From Pseudanabaena sp. M085S1SP2A07QC (GTDB lineage Bacteria; Cyanobacteriota; Cyanobacteriia; Pseudanabaenales; Pseudanabaenaceae): a stretch of 57,774 bases of DNA. Under the pieces are notes generated by a model, which saw only the letters and a program-made list of their open reading frames with translations, was not told where the DNA came from and did no database searches. The stretch covers positions 1 through 57,774 of the forward strand of contig JADBWK010000170.1 in the NCBI GenBank assembly GCA_020404895.1. Reading direction: 5' to 3'. Of the stretch, positions 34,338-41,625 are shown piece by piece. The translations under genes were made by a program, and so were the position numbers. How positions within the stretch are numbered: the first letter of the stretch is position 1; each line of letters begins with the position of its first letter.

Positions 34338-34910
34338 ATGGCAGTTATTGAAACCGTACCAAGCGTTGTTTTTAAGACTCGTGTACGTGATGAATCTGTT
34401 GAAAGCCCTAATCCATATCGTTGGGAAGACAAAACTACTCAAGATCTTTTTGCTGGCAAAAAAGTAGTAGTTTTCTCTCTACCTGGTGCATTTACTCCTA
34501 CCTGCTCATCCAATCACCTACCTCGTTATGAAGAGCTTTATGAAGAATTTAAAGCTCTAGGCGTTGATTCAGTTATTTGTATCTCAGTTAACGACGCTTT
34601 CGTTATGTTCAAATGGGGCAAGGAAATCGGTTCTAAGAATGTATTCTTGCTTCCTGATGGTGCTGGTGAGTTCACCCGCAAGATGGGTATGCTTGTTGAC
34701 AAATCGAATATTGGCTTTGGTCTCCGTTCTTGGCGCTACTCAATGCTGGTTAACGACTGTAAGATCGAGAAGATTTTCGTAGAACCTGGCTTTGCTGATA
34801 ACGCTGGTAGTGATCCTTTTGAAGTATCTGATGCTGACACAATGTTGGCTTACTTGAAGGGATCTGAAGCTACAGGTGTGTCTGCTCCTCGTTTAGCATT
34901 TATTGGTTAA
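34338..34910 (+). CDS. Type II (Prx5-like) peroxiredoxin
   Basis: 190 residues. The peroxidatic Cys is in [20 protein letters not shown], the PxxxTxxC motif of type II peroxiredoxins. Further conserved phrases are [20 protein letters not shown] and [11 protein letters not shown]-type [20 protein letters not shown]. It reduces hydrogen and alkyl peroxides with thiol donors (glutaredoxin or thioredoxin). Divergent from perR with an operator-like site. The downstream NTR-like flavoprotein, 94 nt away past a hairpin, may be its electron donor partner, but that is inference. Confidence 0.92.
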   Translation: MAVIETVPSVVFKTRVRDESVESPNPYRWEDKTTQDLFAGKKVVVFSLPGAFTPTCSSNHLPRYEELYEEFKALGVDSVICISVNDAFVMFKWGKEIGSKNVFLLPDGAGEFTRKMGMLVDKSNIGFGLRSWRYSMLVNDCKIEKIFVEPGFADNAGSDPFEVSDADTMLAYLKGSEATGVSAPRLAFIG

Positions 34911-34925
34911 AGCTCTATTCCAAAA

Positions 34926-34980
34926 GATAAATAATTTTTTAAAAGAATTGCTTTATAGGTCTTTTAAAAAATTATTTATC
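34926..34980. repeat. Palindrome between prx and the flavoprotein gene
   Basis: GATAAATAATTTTTTAAAAG arm and its near-perfect inverse. It lacks a G/C clamp and a T-run outside, so it may weaken but not end transcription. Confidence 0.65.
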
Positions 34981-35004
34981 CATTACTTGTAAATTTGCAC
35001 TGCC

Positions 35005-36009
35005 ATGAAACTCTCTAGCAAAAATCTTAATGAACGGATTGATACCCTCTACGATGCGATCGTGGTTGGTGGTGGTATGGGCGGTCTATCGGCGGCGATC
35101 TATCTAGCTCGTTATGGATTGAAGTGTCTAGTGATCGAAAAGGGAAAAGGGCGATCGCTATGGATGCAAGATTTGCGTAACTATGTCGGGCTCGATCCTC
35201 ACACTCCAGGGCGAGATATCTTAAATCATGGAACCAAAACGTCGTTAGATTGGGGAGCTGATCATCTGCGTGGTTATGTCGAAGAAGTAACTGATGAAGG
35301 CGAAACTTTTGCTGTAAAAGTAAAAGTTGGTAAGCAGAATAGTATTTATCCTGTATTTCACAGTAAGTATGTGATTGCGGCTTCTGGAATTATGGACAAT
35401 TTGCCTCAGCTTGAAAACATGCAAAATGTCTATGATTATGCTGGCTATACGCTTCATGTCTGCATGATTTGTGATGGCTATGACATGTGGGATCAGAAAG
35501 CCGTTTTGATTGCGAACACAGAATCTCAGATCGGTGCGGCTTTTGTTCTGAACTGGTTCACACCCTATATTTCCGTTCTAACTCATGGCTTATGTACAGT
35601 CAGCGACACAATGAAACAGAAGCTTGCTGACCATGGTTATCCATTGTATGAAGCTCCGATCGCTAAGTTCTTAGGAGAAAATCATCAGCTTAGTGGTGTC
35701 GAACTTACCGATGGTACTGTTGTCGAAGCAACAACTGGTTTGGTCGGCATGGGTTCTGTCTATCACAATCATTACCTTAAAGGTATTGAGGGTCTGGAAT
35801 GGGATGGGCAGAATTTGGTCACCAATGAGATGGCTAAAACTAGCCACGATCGCCTTTTTGCCTTAGGCGATTTGAAAAAGGGATTGAATCAAGTTTCGAT
35901 CGCAGTTGCTGATGGCACTGTTGCAGCAACCCAAATTTGGCGAAATATTCGTCGTGCTAGTCCTCCTCGTAAGTGGGAAGAGAACATCAAAGTTCCAGTT
36001 TCAGTCTAA
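35005..36009 (+). CDS. NTR-like flavin disulfide oxidoreductase (DDOR/slr0600-like)
   Basis: 334 residues with the thioredoxin-reductase fold. FAD site GGGMGGLSAAIYLARYG near residue 22, redox motif HVCMICDGYDMW (CxxC), and C-terminal FAD motif LFALGDLKKGLNQVSIAVAD. The second nucleotide-binding domain reads AVLIANTESQIGAAFVLNWF and lacks the GxGxxA and HRR-type NADPH motif of classical NTR. That matches the cyanobacterial DDOR/NTR-like group (Synechocystis slr0600), which does not use NADPH. The position after perR and peroxiredoxin suggests redox stress function. Confidence 0.75.
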   Translation: MKLSSKNLNERIDTLYDAIVVGGGMGGLSAAIYLARYGLKCLVIEKGKGRSLWMQDLRNYVGLDPHTPGRDILNHGTKTSLDWGADHLRGYVEEVTDEGETFAVKVKVGKQNSIYPVFHSKYVIAASGIMDNLPQLENMQNVYDYAGYTLHVCMICDGYDMWDQKAVLIANTESQIGAAFVLNWFTPYISVLTHGLCTVSDTMKQKLADHGYPLYEAPIAKFLGENHQLSGVELTDGTVVEATTGLVGMGSVYHNHYLKGIEGLEWDGQNLVTNEMAKTSHDRLFALGDLKKGLNQVSIAVADGTVAATQIWRNIRRASPPRKWEENIKVPVSV

Positions 36010-36044
36010 ACAAAGAAGCCTCGCATAGCGAGGCTTCTTTGTTT
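36008..36044. terminator. Bidirectional terminator
   Basis: AAACAAAGAAGCCTCGC, ATA loop, inverse ending TTTGTTT. Shared by the convergent flavoprotein gene and upp; it overlaps both stops. Confidence 0.85.
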
Positions 36045-36693
36045 AGGTTCCAAACGAGCGATCGCCTGCATCACCTAACCCAGGAACAATCCATCCTTTC
36101 TCGTTCACAACTTCGTCAATACAGCCTGAATAGATCTGTACCGCAGGAAATTGTTGATTGATTAGTTGTAATGCTGGCGGAGCACATAGAGCATTAATAA
36201 TCCGGATTAAGGAAGCATCGGCTCCTCGTTCTGTCAGCATTTTGAGGGTTGTAATAATCGATCCACCTGTTGCCATCATTGGCTCGACAATAAAAATATG
36301 TGTTTGAGGTTCAAATCTCTCTGGCAAACGATTGAGATAACAACTAGCTTCAAGGGTTTCTTCATTACGTATTAATCCAAGATGATAAACATTTGCCGTT
36401 GGCAATAGATTTTGGCATCCTTCCAACATTGATAAGCCTGCCCGCAAAATCGGTACAAAAACCAAAGGGATAGAACCATCGATCAACTGTCCTGATGCGT
36501 TTCCCAATGGAGTTTCTATATTTACTTCTTGTACAGGTAGAAATTCTCGAACAGCCTCATAAGTAAGCCATTTACCCATTTCGCTCATCGCAGTACGGAA
36601 TAAGGGAACTGGTGTATGTTTCTCCCTTGCGATCGTGAGCCAGTGACGAATAACAGGATGAGGAGGAACATATACACGCAATTGAGAAGCCAT
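36043..36693 (-). CDS. upp: Uracil phosphoribosyltransferase
   Basis: 216 residues. It makes UMP from uracil and PRPP. Motifs: PPHPVIRHWLTIAREKHTPV at the N-terminus, VPILRAGLSMLEG, the PRPP loop FIVEPMMATGGSIITTLKML and a C-terminal GLGDAGDRSFGT. Length is normal (about 210). Usually the PRPP loop has DPMLATGG; here EPMMATGG, a common cyanobacterial variant. Pyrimidine salvage; stand-alone gene. Confidence 0.95.
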   Translation of the reverse strand: MASQLRVYVPPHPVIRHWLTIAREKHTPVPLFRTAMSEMGKWLTYEAVREFLPVQEVNIETPLGNASGQLIDGSIPLVFVPILRAGLSMLEGCQNLLPTANVYHLGLIRNEETLEASCYLNRLPERFEPQTHIFIVEPMMATGGSIITTLKMLTERGADASLIRIINALCAPPALQLINQQFPAVQIYSGCIDEVVNEKGWIVPGLGDAGDRSFGT

Positions 36694-36721
36694 TTATTTG
36701 CTTTGGTATTCTGAGTTTGAA

Positions 36722-37022
36722 TGTTAATTTATACAGCGTTTTAGCCTGTATAAATTAACATCCTACAGCGCTTTGGGTTTCAGTTCTATAAATTTAACTG
36801 AAGATAGGAGCTAACGACACTTTGCGCTCAAGCCCAAACTAAGAAATTTTTTAAAAGCGTTGTAAAGCAACACTTTTAAAAAATTTCTTGTGATTTGGTT
36901 GTCCGATAATTGTTGTAAATTTTAGCTTTGTCTATAGTACTAAGGATGATGATTTTGCTTAATAAATCCCAAAAGAAAGGGATGGCAGTGCAAAGCATCA
37001 CTGTCCTTTTCTTTTGGGATTT
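36722..37022. repeat. Repeat cluster in the upp-lipoprotein spacer
   Basis: Three palindromes: 36722-36760 (TGTTAATTTATACAG arms), 36841-36889 (AAGAAATTTTTTAAAAGCG arms; same class as 17113) and 36964-37022 (AAATCCCAAAAGAAAGG arms). Nothing coding is seen in 36694-37107. Confidence 0.8.
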
Positions 37023-37107
37023 AGCCAAATAGCTAATTGCTAAAAAGCAACTTTCAATTTACAATTCCTAAGTATCCATATTTAAGTCAGCTATTTAGGA
37101 CAATTTA

Positions 37108-37641
37108 ATGAAAAAATGTTTTTTGCGGAATCTAGCGATCGCGGCTAGTTTGTCGGTTGCAGCAGTTTCATGTACTCCTAGCTCCCCATCCCCAAACAAC
37201 ACTAAATCCGCCGCAACTTCTAGCCCAACCACCGCAGCTTCACCTACTGTTGCCTCAACACCTTCTCCTTCACCTACTGTTGCCTCAACACCTTCTCCTT
37301 CACCTACTGCAACTGCAACTGCAACTGCTAAACCTAATGCAACAGCGTCTCCTAGTGCTGAAAAGCCTGCTGATACAATAAGGATTGCAGTTGTGAACAA
37401 CAGCGGAAAAACTTTGAAGTCTGTCTTTATGTCTGCACCAAAAAAAGAAGAATGGGGACAGAATGAGCTTACCAGCCCTATTAAGGATCGCGAAAAAGCT
37501 GATTTTGAGTGGAAACGTTCAGATTATAAAGGTGATGATGCTGGCTGTATTTTCGATATTAGAGCTGAATATGATGATGGAACATTTGCCGAGCTAGATC
37601 CAATTGATGTTTGTAAGACCCCTGCGATTAACTTGAAATAA
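37108..37641 (+). CDS. Secreted lipoprotein with Pro/Ser/Thr linker
   Basis: 177 residues. Signal peptide with lipobox (LSVAAVSC, Cys near residue 22), then a Ser/Thr/Pro/Ala linker (23-85) containing a 30-bp tandem repeat encoding PTVASTPSPS twice, and a C-terminal domain (90-177): IRIAVVNNSGKTLKSVFMSA, WGQNELTSPI, CIFDIRAEYDDGTFAELDPI, DVC. That domain recalls a widespread extracellular domain with NNTG, DDG and C-terminal Cys, whose two Cys may form a disulfide. Anchored to the plasma or outer membrane. Function unknown. Confidence 0.8.
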   Translation: MKKCFLRNLAIAASLSVAAVSCTPSSPSPNNTKSAATSSPTTAASPTVASTPSPSPTVASTPSPSPTATATATAKPNATASPSAEKPADTIRIAVVNNSGKTLKSVFMSAPKKEEWGQNELTSPIKDREKADFEWKRSDYKGDDAGCIFDIRAEYDDGTFAELDPIDVCKTPAINLK

Positions 37642-37708
37642 AACACTTAATCTTCCTATGAGGAGATTTAAAACTCTTACTAGTTATATAGCAGTAAAAG
37701 AGAGCGTT

Positions 37709-37757
37709 AAGACATAACCCCCAAGCGTTGCAAAGCAACGCTTGGGGGTTATGTCTT
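37709..37757. repeat. 49-bp palindrome
   Basis: AAGACATAACCCCCAAGCG arms, TTGCAAAGCAA apex, preceded by TATATAGCAGTAAAAGAG. Possibly a one-ended member of the TATAGCA family. It can serve as terminator between the convergent lipoprotein and DUF4336 genes. Confidence 0.75.
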
Positions 37758-37783
37758 ACTGTGTTTTGGTATAACAGAAGATA

Positions 37784-39004
37784 TTAGATTTTATCTTTTG
37801 CTTCTCTTATAATGCGATTGCCCTGTAAAATATTATTGATTTGATTGAGAACTTCAAAATCTTCTTCAGGTAGGTTCTTAGTTGCTGAAGGTTGCGGATT
37901 CTTTTCTAAAAAGCTAAAAGCTTGACGAAACTCGGTGGGTGTGGCGGCGATCGCATTGTCAAAATGGCAAGGAACAATCCGCACAAAATTCCAACTAGCA
38001 ACTTTATCTGCCCATGCAATTACTGTTTGCGGATCACGATTGAGAATGAGAGTCTGCAAGATTGGCGCAACGAAAATGCGTCCATTGCCGCGTAGAGATT
38101 CAAAGGATTGATACCAGTTATACTTCCAGCGAAAAGGGTACAGACCGAACAAGGCTTTGCGCGATCGCTCTGGAGCTTTGGTAATATCTAGTAAAGCTTG
38201 AAAAAAGGAAACAGTTCCCAAAACTTGGGGACGAAAATAGAACAGAAATAAAGCCGTTCTTTGCCAACCGCGAATCCGATTTACTTCTGTATCGACAATT
38301 GGTTCATCCGCACCATCTCTAGAGTGGAATAGCAAGGGATAGGGATCGATTTGTAAGATTTCTGGCGGCTTTTCGGGAACAGACATGATCGTATCAGTCA
38401 CTAAAAGAGTCTGCGATCGCTTATCAAATAGTGCTACCTCCGCAAATTTTCCTAATCCCAATTCAATCGAACCTAAAACTGCATAGTCAAACTGATCGGC
38501 AAAGGGAGCCTTTGAGCTATCCTCGGATAACAGCGATGTACGTCCCCAAGGTAAACCTAACCAACTAAGCGGCAAATTGAAAGGGAAGCTCCACTGGTGC
38601 GGTGAGACATAAACGTGAGCCTTGGGAAACTGCCGTGCAAATGGACCCACAAAAACCTTATGCTCAATTCCTGATACCGTGGGCAAAATGATGTATTTGA
38701 TATCGCCATGCTCAGCGACCAATTCATTTACGAGGCGAATACATTCAGGAGTCGGAGCAACGGGCGCATATACCAACAGTCCACCAGCCGCTAGTTTCAC
38801 TACCGTCATGCTAATTGGTACAACTACATAAAAAATCCCCTGAATCTGCTCGAAAGTCCAGATGGCATCTTTGACAATTTCTTTGCGAATAGTGCGTCTC
38901 TGACCATAGGGATAAAGCGGCACGACCTGCCAAAATTTCCACGACCAGTCCTTTGGGCTGCTTGGCTCATGCTCAGACTTGTGATGTGTTGCTTGGGCAG
39001 TCAT
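37784..39004 (-). CDS. DUF4336 domain protein
   Basis: 406 residues. N-terminal WSWKFWQVVPLYPYGQRRTI and WTFEQIQGIFYVVVPISMTV, then LLVYAPVAPTPECIRLVNEL, HGDIKYIILPTVSGIEHKVF, GPFARQFPKAHVYVSPHQWS and FVRIVPCHFDNAIAA. This is the DUF4336 pattern, a degenerate metallo-beta-lactamase-like fold in which the canonical HxHxDH motif is missing. Common in cyanobacteria and chloroplast lineages; no function known. No signal peptide. Confidence 0.85.
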   Translation of the reverse strand: MTAQATHHKSEHEPSSPKDWSWKFWQVVPLYPYGQRRTIRKEIVKDAIWTFEQIQGIFYVVVPISMTVVKLAAGGLLVYAPVAPTPECIRLVNELVAEHGDIKYIILPTVSGIEHKVFVGPFARQFPKAHVYVSPHQWSFPFNLPLSWLGLPWGRTSLLSEDSSKAPFADQFDYAVLGSIELGLGKFAEVALFDKRSQTLLVTDTIMSVPEKPPEILQIDPYPLLFHSRDGADEPIVDTEVNRIRGWQRTALFLFYFRPQVLGTVSFFQALLDITKAPERSRKALFGLYPFRWKYNWYQSFESLRGNGRIFVAPILQTLILNRDPQTVIAWADKVASWNFVRIVPCHFDNAIAATPTEFRQAFSFLEKNPQPSATKNLPEEDFEVLNQINNILQGNRIIREAKDKI

Positions 39005-39127
39005 TAACCTCGCTCTCAGTACGCATACTATTTACAGTGCAAATATCATAATGCGATCGCTATCACCAATCAAACTTTCATTAAATAATCGCATGTTTTG
39101 CGTAAGCTACAAGTACATCGGTTTAAT

Positions 39128-39231
39128 AACTGATGTTACGTGGAAGTTTCTAAGACCCTCACCTCTAGCCCCTCTCCCAAAGGGAGAGGGGCTAGAGGTG
39201 AGGGCAATCTTCATTCCACGTAACATCAGTT
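39128..39231. mobile_element. MITE with 18-bp perfect terminal inverted repeats
   Basis: 104 bp bounded by AACTGATGTTACGTGGAA and its exact inverse, flanked by AAT on both sides. The interior is the palindrome CCCTCACCTCTAGCCCCTCT with its complement. It lies just downstream of the tRNA terminator. Confidence 0.85.
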
Positions 39232-39234
39232 AAT

Positions 39235-39293
39235 AAACCCAAAGAAGCTGATTTGCCCGCTTCGCGGGCAAATCAGCTTCTTTGGGTTTTTAG
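39235..39293 (-). terminator. Terminator downstream of tRNA-Arg
   Basis: A perfect hairpin with arms AAACCCAAAGAAGCTGATTT and GCCCGCTTCGCGGGC apex. It starts 10 nt after the tRNA 3' end on the reverse strand. Confidence 0.7.
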
Positions 39294-39302
39294 TTGTCAA
39301 AA

Positions 39303-39374
39303 CAGGAATGGTAGGACTCGAACCTACACAGATCGATTTAGAAGATCGATGCCCCTCCATTAGGCGACATTCCC
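39303..39374 (-). tRNA. trnR-UCU: tRNA-Arg (UCU)
   Basis: Cloverleaf read on the reverse strand. Acceptor GGGAATG pairs with CATTCCT (one G-U), anticodon stem TCGAT/ATCGA encloses loop CTTCTAA with anticodon UCU, T arm GTAGG-TTCGAGT-CCTAC, discriminator G. The 3' CCA is not encoded. 72 nt. It decodes AGA/AGG. Confidence 0.92.
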
Positions 39375-39378
39375 AAAT

Positions 39379-39415
39379 AAAAATAGAGAGTGTGCGTTGC
39401 ACGCTCTCTATTTTT
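39379..39415 (-). terminator. Hairpin between the 39.4-kb gene and tRNA-Arg
   Basis: AAAAATAGAGAGTGTGCG arm and inverse, ending in a T-run on the reverse strand. The TAA stop of the upstream protein gene overlaps its first bases. Confidence 0.8.
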
Positions 39416-39884
39416 AAAGCAAGCGCTTTGCTTCGCATAGCAGTCCTGTTTCAGGATGAACATAAAATTCGTCATACCTTCTACCAAAACAGCCATCACC
39501 AAGGTAGCGAGGTTGATATGGCTTACGACAGGGCTTGCCATCGACGATTTCGACATAGCGTTCCACGTACTGCCAGAGATGCGTAACTACATGCTGTCCA
39601 GTCACAGTTCTTTGGTCTAGGCGATCGCATAGTTCGCTATACACCAAATCCCAAGGTTGACCGACATGCGATCGCAAAAATCGCCGTAATGGAGCCAGAT
39701 GATCTGAGAAATATTTGGTTTTCTGTCTCACCTTGATTAAGTAGGGACTGAGTAAACCATCTTCGCTAGCTTCAAGGGTTAAGCGATCGAATTTCTTGCG
39801 CTCACCTTTTAATCGGCGAGAGCTTTGTCTCAATCCACCACGCGGACGTTCGATCACAATTTCTTCTAGGCGATGTTCGCTCAT
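39414..39884 (-). CDS. Conserved hypothetical protein
   Basis: 156 residues, basic, without signal peptide or membrane helix. Notable stretches: RRLKGERKKFDRLTLEASED, FLRSHVGQPWDLVYSELCDR, HVVTHLWQYVERYVEIVDGK and ETGLLCEAKRL. The conserved-looking His, Trp and Cys residues suggest a real family, perhaps seen in other bacteria next to mobile genes, but I cannot name it. It is followed by a hairpin and tRNA-Arg. Confidence 0.65.
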   Translation of the reverse strand: MSEHRLEEIVIERPRGGLRQSSRRLKGERKKFDRLTLEASEDGLLSPYLIKVRQKTKYFSDHLAPLRRFLRSHVGQPWDLVYSELCDRLDQRTVTGQHVVTHLWQYVERYVEIVDGKPCRKPYQPRYLGDGCFGRRYDEFYVHPETGLLCEAKRLL

Positions 39885-39961
39885 AATCTCAAATATCTAA
39901 TAACGGAGTGCTGAATGTTGATGATGACGTAGAGAAATTTCAATGAATGGGATAAGTAAAA

Positions 39962-40048
39962 ATTAGGACTTACGCAAAAAATCTCGAGACTCTTATTCCA
40001 TCGTAAGGGCAATTCATGAATTGCCCTTACGATGGAATAAGTCCTAAT
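39962..40048. mobile_element. MITE with ATTAGGACTTA ends
   Basis: 87 bp. Left ATTAGGACTTACG, right AATAAGTCCTAAT; 11 bp inverted. Internal palindrome TTATTCCATCGTAAGGGCAA with a TTCATGAA centre (39993-40040). TTAGGACTTACGCA-like ends are familiar from cyanobacterial IS elements. Confidence 0.75.
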
Positions 40049-40059
40049 CTTTCCACATG

Positions 40060-40629
40060 TCAATTTGCAAATGTCAAGGTAGACTCGCTGATCTTCCAGA
40101 GTTTGTGCAAATAGAACTCAACGCGATCTCCTAAAGCAGTCACCAGAGTTCCTTCCTCAGCACAAAGATCGCTAGAGATCCAAGTGCCGCTGAAGCAAAC
40201 TTCAACATAGCGATCGTCAACCCTATCAACACTAAGCTTATTAGAGAGGCGATCGGACATGACAGACTTTAGTAACAATAAATCCACAACATCCGCAGTT
40301 AATAGAAATGCTGCTCGACTGGATTCGATATGAATTGACAAGCCAGAACGCAAGCCGAGCAACATCCGATTGGTGACGAACTCCTCTAAGGAGATATCTA
40401 ATCTCTCTAAATGTAGTCCAGCTTCAGTGTAAGTGAGTTTCAACTTTGGGATTGATTCTCCAGAATATATCAATCTAAATAGGAGACGATTTTCAAGTTG
40501 TCTAGGACAACTTGAAAATCGCTATATGGATCGCTATCCACTGTTTATTTCTTGTTGCGATCGCCAGAATTGTTCGGCAAAGGCAACGGTAGGATGCATC
40601 GGGGCTTTGGGCTTAGTTCGCAAAGTCAT
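40060..40629 (-). pseudogene. Conserved hypothetical gene interrupted by a palindromic insertion
   Basis: An ATG at 40629 opens MTLRTKPKAPMHPTVAFAEQ and reaches INSG before TAG, RSI, a second TAG, then, still in frame, RFSSCPRQLENRLLFRLIYS and a 137-residue remainder (ESIPKLKLTYTEAGLHLERL, SGLSIHIESSRAAFLLTADV). The stops lie next to a palindrome at about 40484-40523 (CGATTTTCAAGTTGTC arms). The two parts together read as one gene with a short insertion. The surviving ORF could start at TTG 40473. The family is unknown to me. Confidence 0.55.
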
Positions 40630-40712
40630 ATTGGCTTCGTGAGGCGTGTGAAACTCTTGCTAGGATTGGTTTTTGGTTTTCCAATGAGTATGTACTCATT
40701 GGAAAACCTCTA

Positions 40713-40753
40713 TAAAAAAATGCCCCCACTTTCTTCGGTGTGAAAGCGGGGGC
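40713..40753 (-). terminator. Terminator of the 40.8-kb gene
   Basis: GCCCCCGCTTTC stem, CACCGAA-type loop, GAAAGTGGGGGC followed by a run of seven T on the reverse strand. A second palindrome (GGTTTTCCAATGAGTA arms) lies at 40675-40708. Confidence 0.8.
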
Positions 40754-40775
40754 GAAAGACTTAATTGTCTAATCG

Positions 40776-41075
40776 TTATGTGGGTACGGCGATCTGCCGA
40801 TACCTCCCGCTTGGGTATGTCTCTGGATTAATTGCACTAATAAATCGGCTGATGCTGGTGAGAGCATCTCTCCTCGATCCTTTTTTGACTGAATGGTTGG
40901 GAGATTTTAAGTTCCTGCGATCGCCAGAAATATCACCGTAAATATCGCCACAAATCCCAATTGAATCTCTGTCCAAAATGGTCATCACAAAGCCAGATAT
41001 TTCCAAGATATTGGCTCGCTGCCAAACTTGGGGATATCCGATCTGATGCTGACCGATGGACAAATAGGATTTCAT
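40776..41075 (-). CDS. Hypothetical protein divergent from an RHH regulator
   Basis: 99 residues starting MKSYLSIGQHQIGYPQVWQR, with NILEISGFVMTILDRDSIGI in the middle and a basic C-terminal half. It has its own rho-independent terminator 22 nt downstream and faces away from the RHH gene across a 92-nt region containing a palindrome. That context supports a real gene, but the protein itself matches nothing I know and the second half could be a frameshifted tail. Confidence 0.4.
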   Translation of the reverse strand: MKSYLSIGQHQIGYPQVWQRANILEISGFVMTILDRDSIGICGDIYGDISGDRRNLKSPNHSVKKGSRRDALTSISRFISAINPETYPSGRYRQIAVPT

Positions 41076-41105
41076 AGGAATGTACTTGGAATTTCTTAGA
41101 TAGTC

Positions 41106-41123
41106 ATACTACACTTGTAGTAT
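41106..41123. promoter_or_regulatory. Putative RHH operator
   Basis: ATACTACA-CT-TGTAGTAT, 8-bp perfect arms, between the divergent genes at 41075 and 41168. Short palindromes of this size are typical of ribbon-helix-helix repressors. Confidence 0.5.
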
Positions 41124-41167
41124 AAACATAGATATCTAAGTTTGTAAACTAACTAGGAGAAATATTT

Positions 41168-41503
41168 ATGCAGACACTACATCAAAGCCCTGCAACTACC
41201 GAGATGGAAGTTACCAGTATTCGCCTAGAGCGAGAGTTAAAGGAAAAGCTCAAGGAACTTGCTGGAGGACAAGGCTATCAGGCTCTCATCCGTGGTGTTC
41301 TCTGGGATTACATTGATCAGAGGCAACCCTTACCGACACAAAAGCGGATATCCCTAGAACAAATTCGCGCCAGTGTCACCGCAACAGCTCAGCGAGATGA
41401 ATCTTGCGCCCTCACTGGTAAATCGATCCGATCGCAAGAATCGATGCTTTTAGGCTTAACCACTAATGGCGATTGGGTTCCTCTCAGTGTGGGTAGTTTG
41501 TAA
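41168..41503 (+). CDS. Ribbon-helix-helix-like DNA-binding protein
   Basis: 111 residues. EVTSIRLERELKEKLKELAG followed by QGYQALIRGVLWDYIDQR has the beta-helix-helix pattern of RHH repressors. The C-terminal half (RISLEQIRASVTATAQRDES, MLLGLTTNGDWVPLSVGSL) may bind a ligand or partner. AGGAG lies 8 nt upstream of the ATG. The palindrome 45 nt upstream could mediate autorepression and also control the divergent gene. Confidence 0.7.
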   Translation: MQTLHQSPATTEMEVTSIRLERELKEKLKELAGGQGYQALIRGVLWDYIDQRQPLPTQKRISLEQIRASVTATAQRDESCALTGKSIRSQESMLLGLTTNGDWVPLSVGSL

Positions 41504-41625
41504 ATACTAATTGAAATTTCGCAATAACGACTCGAAATCCTAATTTTATATGTAGGTGCAAATTCATAAATTGCACCTACATTTTATTTCTTGTTTCAGA
41601 ATCATCTCTAAGTCTTTTATAAAAA

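Noticed and set aside
39051-39233. Plus-strand ORF over the MITE at 39128
   Set aside because: Half of it is the MITE palindrome; no conserved protein features.
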